Of a stretch of 64,000 bases of DNA, positions 61,184-64,000 are shown in pieces. The position numbers and the translations under genes are program-made. The notes beneath the pieces were generated by a model. It saw only the letters and a program-made list of their open reading frames with translations, had not been told where the DNA came from and made no database searches. This stretch comes from Cloacibacterium caeni (lineage in GTDB: Bacteria; Bacteroidota; Bacteroidia; Flavobacteriales; Weeksellaceae). Numbering within the stretch: the first letter of the stretch is position 1; each line of letters begins with the position of its first letter. The stretch lies in NCBI RefSeq assembly GCF_907163125.1, contig NZ_OU015319.1, forward strand, positions 868,001 through 932,000, in the 5' to 3' direction.

Positions 61184-63871
61184 TTAATTCCAACTTTCAT
61201 GAACTTTTTCTGTAAATGGAATATCTGGATTGAGAATTTCTAGAATTAAGTTTTTCACAGAAACTAAAGAATCTTCAAAATTATCCTCGGTAAATTCTAC
61301 TTTTTGTACGCCGTTATTCACCTCTGCAAAACTCCAAATTCCTGTTTCTAATTCACGATTTTTAAACTCATCTATTTGAGAAATACAATATTGATACATA
61401 CACAATTGCATCGCTTGTTTGTATTTATCATCAAAGAAAAGATTTTCAATTTTGTCTTCTTTTACTTTGATTTTCAGGTTCTTAGGCTTTGCTGTTTTAT
61501 AATCTATAATTCTTAAAGTCCCATTCAGAATATCAATTCTATCAATAAATCCGTAGAAAATCACTTCATTATTTTCATCAATTTTGAAAGGAATATTTTC
61601 TATTTTTCTTTCTAAAGCTACAATTTCCAAAGAATTTTCGTTTTTTACCAACTCTAAATCATAATTCAAAACAGATTCTACTACTCTTTTGGCAATTTGT
61701 TTGTGTACGAAATTCATTCCTTTTTCGTAGAATTCTGGTTGATGTTTGAGTCTTTCAATGGCTTTGTCAATTGATTCATCTACTTGTTGAAGTAAATTTT
61801 CTAAATCATTAACTTTTAATATTTTACCAATTATTTTTCCGTATAAATATTCTAAAGCATTGTGAACTAAAGTCCCATAATTACGCTGAGAAAGTTCTTC
61901 TTCAATTTCTGTTGTTTCTCTGGTGTTGAGAATTTTATCCAAATAAAAATCAATAGGATTATAAAGATAGGTTACCAAATGTGACGGCGAAACCTTCTGC
62001 TTCCATTCTTCTAATTTTTCAAGAACTGAAGGTGTTTTTTCAATCGTAATCGGTTCTTGATTAATCGGTTCAGAAGTGTTTTCGATGATGATATGCTCTA
62101 TTTTATGCTGAGATTCCATTTCAATCTGGGTAATGAATCTCGTTTTTTCTCCTGTATTTATGCCAGAACCGAGAGCATTGTAAAGCAAATAGATATTCTT
62201 GGCATTCTGTAAAAATCGGTAAAAGTGATAGGCATAAATTCCATCATTTTCTAAGAAAGTATGCAGATTAAACTGTTTTCTTACATCAAACGGAAGATAA
62301 GTATTTTGCGAATTTCCCAGTGGTAATTTTCCTTCATTGGCAGAAAGAAGAATAATGTTTTCAAAATTCAACAATCGTGTTTCCAAAAGTCCCATCAATT
62401 GTAAACCTTCTAAAGGTTCTCCCACAAAATCTATTGATTCAGAGTTAATGAGTTGATTAATCAACACTTCCAGTGTTTCGATTTTTACTTGATATTGATA
62501 TGGAGAAAGTTGATTTTTGATGATGACGAAACTCTTCTCAAAATGAGAAATGTTTTCATATTGGACATTGTCTATTTTATTGTATTTTAAATCTTTACAA
62601 AAATCAATTAAAGTATTGAGTAAAGTTTCAGCGTCTTGTTTTTCAAACAAATTATAGAAAGAAAGTCCGTTCAATAATTCGCTTAATTGCTTTTTAGAAA
62701 TGTAGACAATGTTTCTTTCTTCTAAGGTTGCAACGAAGTTTTTGATGATATTTTCGTCTTTAAAATTCTTTGGAAGTTCATCTAAAATCGGCAAAATATC
62801 ATTGTAATAATACGAAGAAGCATTTTTTTCTAGTTGTTTATGAAGATGAAACAGTTTTTTCATCGCGTTTGAAAAAGCCAAATTTTTCAACGGAAAGCCC
62901 ATTGTAATGTTTAGTTTTTCAACAGATGCGAGAGAATCTAACGTTGCAGGAAGTAAATTTTCATCCAATAAAACTACTGCAGTATTCTGATAATCAGAAT
63001 TTTCTGTGTGAATTTCTGAAAGAATTTCTGGCAAAACTTTGGTTTGAGCAATATTTCCTGAAACTTCATAAACTTTTATATTTTTTGGTTCAATGAATTC
63101 ATTTTCAATCCAGTTGAAATCTCTAGAATCATTAAATTCTTTCCAAGTTTTGTATTCGCGGAGAAATTTCCCTGCTTCTTGTCTTTCGTCATGGAAATAA
63201 TATTCATCTGCATGAAAGAAAATATCTGCTTTGTCCCATTGTAAAAGTGTTCTGACTAATTTTTCTTCAACGGGAGTAAATGCATTAAACCCAATAAAAA
63301 CGGCTCTAAGATTGAAATTTTTACAATAATTTTCTAAATTTTCTTTGGTGTAAAGATGAATCATTCCTGAAGTAGCCAATTGCTGTTCCTCTAATTTTTC
63401 TTGTAAAAAAGGAAGAAAAGCATTCATTTTTCTCCAAAAATTGAGATTTCTCTTTCTAGCGCCTTCTTCATCGCCCAGATTTTCGCCCCAGTTTTTGATG
63501 CGTTCTTCAGCGAGCATCCATTCCAGAATTTCTTTGTCGTTTCCATGGAATTTCAGCATATCATCCCAATCTTTTTGTAGTGTTGGGAACCATTTTAAAA
63601 ATGTGGCAAGATCTTCATCTTGATAAAGCTGAGTATAGGTTTGATAGGCAAAAAGCCAAAGTGCAATGCCTTTGATTTCTTGTTTTTGACTGATTTTATG
63701 CACCAATTCATCAATCGTAAAAAACTCTGGAAGAATACCATTATAATTGAGTTCTTTAAGAATTTCTTTGATGAAAACTACAGGTCTTTTTCCTGGAATT
63801 ACCAATGAAAAACCCGATAAATCTTTAGATTTATCAAGCAAATTGGTTATGGTTTTTTTTAGAAATTTCAT
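61184..63871 (-). CDS. AddB-like PD-(D/E)XK nuclease (recombination helicase-nuclease subunit)
   Basis: 895 aa. The C-terminal nuclease domain shows H in YGTLVHNALEYLYGK (about 670), D in YGFIDRID and the catalytic D-x-K in RIIDYKTAK; the long N-terminal part resembles inactive superfamily I helicase modules, as in AddB. Such proteins pair with an AddA/UvrD helicase to process double-strand breaks; no partner is in the window. The four cysteines of the Bacillus AddB iron-sulfur site are not evident. ATG 63871 follows the glutaminase stop after 2 nt. Confidence 0.82.
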   Translation of the reverse strand: MKFLKKTITNLLDKSKDLSGFSLVIPGKRPVVFIKEILKELNYNGILPEFFTIDELVHKISQKQEIKGIALWLFAYQTYTQLYQDEDLATFLKWFPTLQKDWDDMLKFHGNDKEILEWMLAEERIKNWGENLGDEEGARKRNLNFWRKMNAFLPFLQEKLEEQQLATSGMIHLYTKENLENYCKNFNLRAVFIGFNAFTPVEEKLVRTLLQWDKADIFFHADEYYFHDERQEAGKFLREYKTWKEFNDSRDFNWIENEFIEPKNIKVYEVSGNIAQTKVLPEILSEIHTENSDYQNTAVVLLDENLLPATLDSLASVEKLNITMGFPLKNLAFSNAMKKLFHLHKQLEKNASSYYYNDILPILDELPKNFKDENIIKNFVATLEERNIVYISKKQLSELLNGLSFYNLFEKQDAETLLNTLIDFCKDLKYNKIDNVQYENISHFEKSFVIIKNQLSPYQYQVKIETLEVLINQLINSESIDFVGEPLEGLQLMGLLETRLLNFENIILLSANEGKLPLGNSQNTYLPFDVRKQFNLHTFLENDGIYAYHFYRFLQNAKNIYLLYNALGSGINTGEKTRFITQIEMESQHKIEHIIIENTSEPINQEPITIEKTPSVLEKLEEWKQKVSPSHLVTYLYNPIDFYLDKILNTRETTEIEEELSQRNYGTLVHNALEYLYGKIIGKILKVNDLENLLQQVDESIDKAIERLKHQPEFYEKGMNFVHKQIAKRVVESVLNYDLELVKNENSLEIVALERKIENIPFKIDENNEVIFYGFIDRIDILNGTLRIIDYKTAKPKNLKIKVKEDKIENLFFDDKYKQAMQLCMYQYCISQIDEFKNRELETGIWSFAEVNNGVQKVEFTEDNFEDSLVSVKNLILEILNPDIPFTEKVHESWN

Positions 63872-63873
63872 GC

Positions 63874-64000
63874 TTAAAAAATTGAAATTCCCAGTTTGGT
63901 TGTGAGCAGTTCCAGAGCATACATTCCTGCTTCTGAATTTCCTTTTTCATTTAATCTTGGGCTCCAAGTTGCCACCGAAAATTTTCTGGGTAGAACGGCT
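63874..64000 (-). CDS. Glutaminase, C-terminal end only
   Basis: 41 codons plus stop, open to the window edge. The sequence SVATWSPRLNEKGNS followed by AGMYALELLTTKLGISIF matches the end of bacterial GlsA-type glutaminases (WSP-L-x-GNS-x-AG and final SIF). It hydrolyses glutamine to glutamate and ammonia. The nuclease gene follows 2 nt after its stop, so both form an operon. Too short for detail. Confidence 0.75.
   Translation of the reverse strand, partial: AVLPRKFSVATWSPRLNEKGNSEAGMYALELLTTKLGISIF

Noticed and set aside
1-64000. tRNA, rRNA or CRISPR loci
   Set aside because: Scanning by eye I found no T-loop GTTCGAATC-like motif with matching arms, no rRNA segments and no regularly spaced repeats.

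Overview
The window is about 64 kb of AT-rich DNA from a member of the Bacteroidota, most likely the Chryseobacterium/Cloacibacterium side of the Flavobacteriia (Weeksellaceae). The evidence is protein-level resemblance, a short rpoD-type primary sigma factor, almost no Shine-Dalgarno sequences, and many promoters with the TTG / TAnnTTTG signature of this phylum. The organism assignment is inference. I see no rRNA, tRNA or CRISPR array.

Layout. 1-5.9 kb: end of an S9 peptidase, a base-excision glycosylase, queA, rlmN, a propeller-like secreted protein and a polyprenyl diphosphate synthase. 5.9-10.8 kb: an unusual accessory block with two paralogous membrane regulators (periplasmic TPR, one TM segment, cytoplasmic AraC-type HTH), a candidate small transcript between them, two related secreted micro-proteins facing away, and three near-identical hairpin elements. 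10.9-15.1 kb: fused E1 of a branched-chain 2-oxo acid dehydrogenase and its E3; the matching E2 lies far away at 59.6 kb. 15.2-24.2 kb: patatin, then a minus-strand serine-synthesis operon (ferredoxin, serC, serA, DUF1015, M28 peptidase, diacylglycerol kinase), acyl-CoA reductase and small membrane proteins. 24.3-32.9 kb: gyrA, a TPR protein, an IS3 element lodged in a terminator, a DtxR regulator, a candidate sigma-54-dependent small RNA, ndk, rpe and rpoD.

33-48 kb: mostly housekeeping (threonine aldolase, secreted peptidases, a BNR-propeller protein, fabI, tag, a nucleoside phosphorylase, a SUI1-like factor, gpmI, map, a methyltransferase, era), with a four-helix-bundle gene bounded by inverted repeats. 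48-54 kb: an IS1380 element with a clear target duplication, DoxX, an S9 peptidase and an IS4 element. 54-59.6 kb: AlkB-like dioxygenase, a lipoprotein and an acyl-CoA dehydrogenase, then an accessory island with a start-less C-terminal piece of a deaminase-fold polymorphic toxin, two tandem SUKH immunity proteins and unidentified small proteins. 59.6-64 kb: E2, a run of palindromic repeats, a large AddB-like nuclease and the end of a glutaminase gene.

The most interesting material is the toxin tip with SUKH immunity genes, the TPR/AraC membrane regulators next to secreted micro-proteins, the sigma-54-type small RNA locus between dtxR and ndk, and palindromic repeats inserted in frame in the E2 linker. 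Intergenic DNA carries an unusually dense set of dispersed palindromic repeats of several families.
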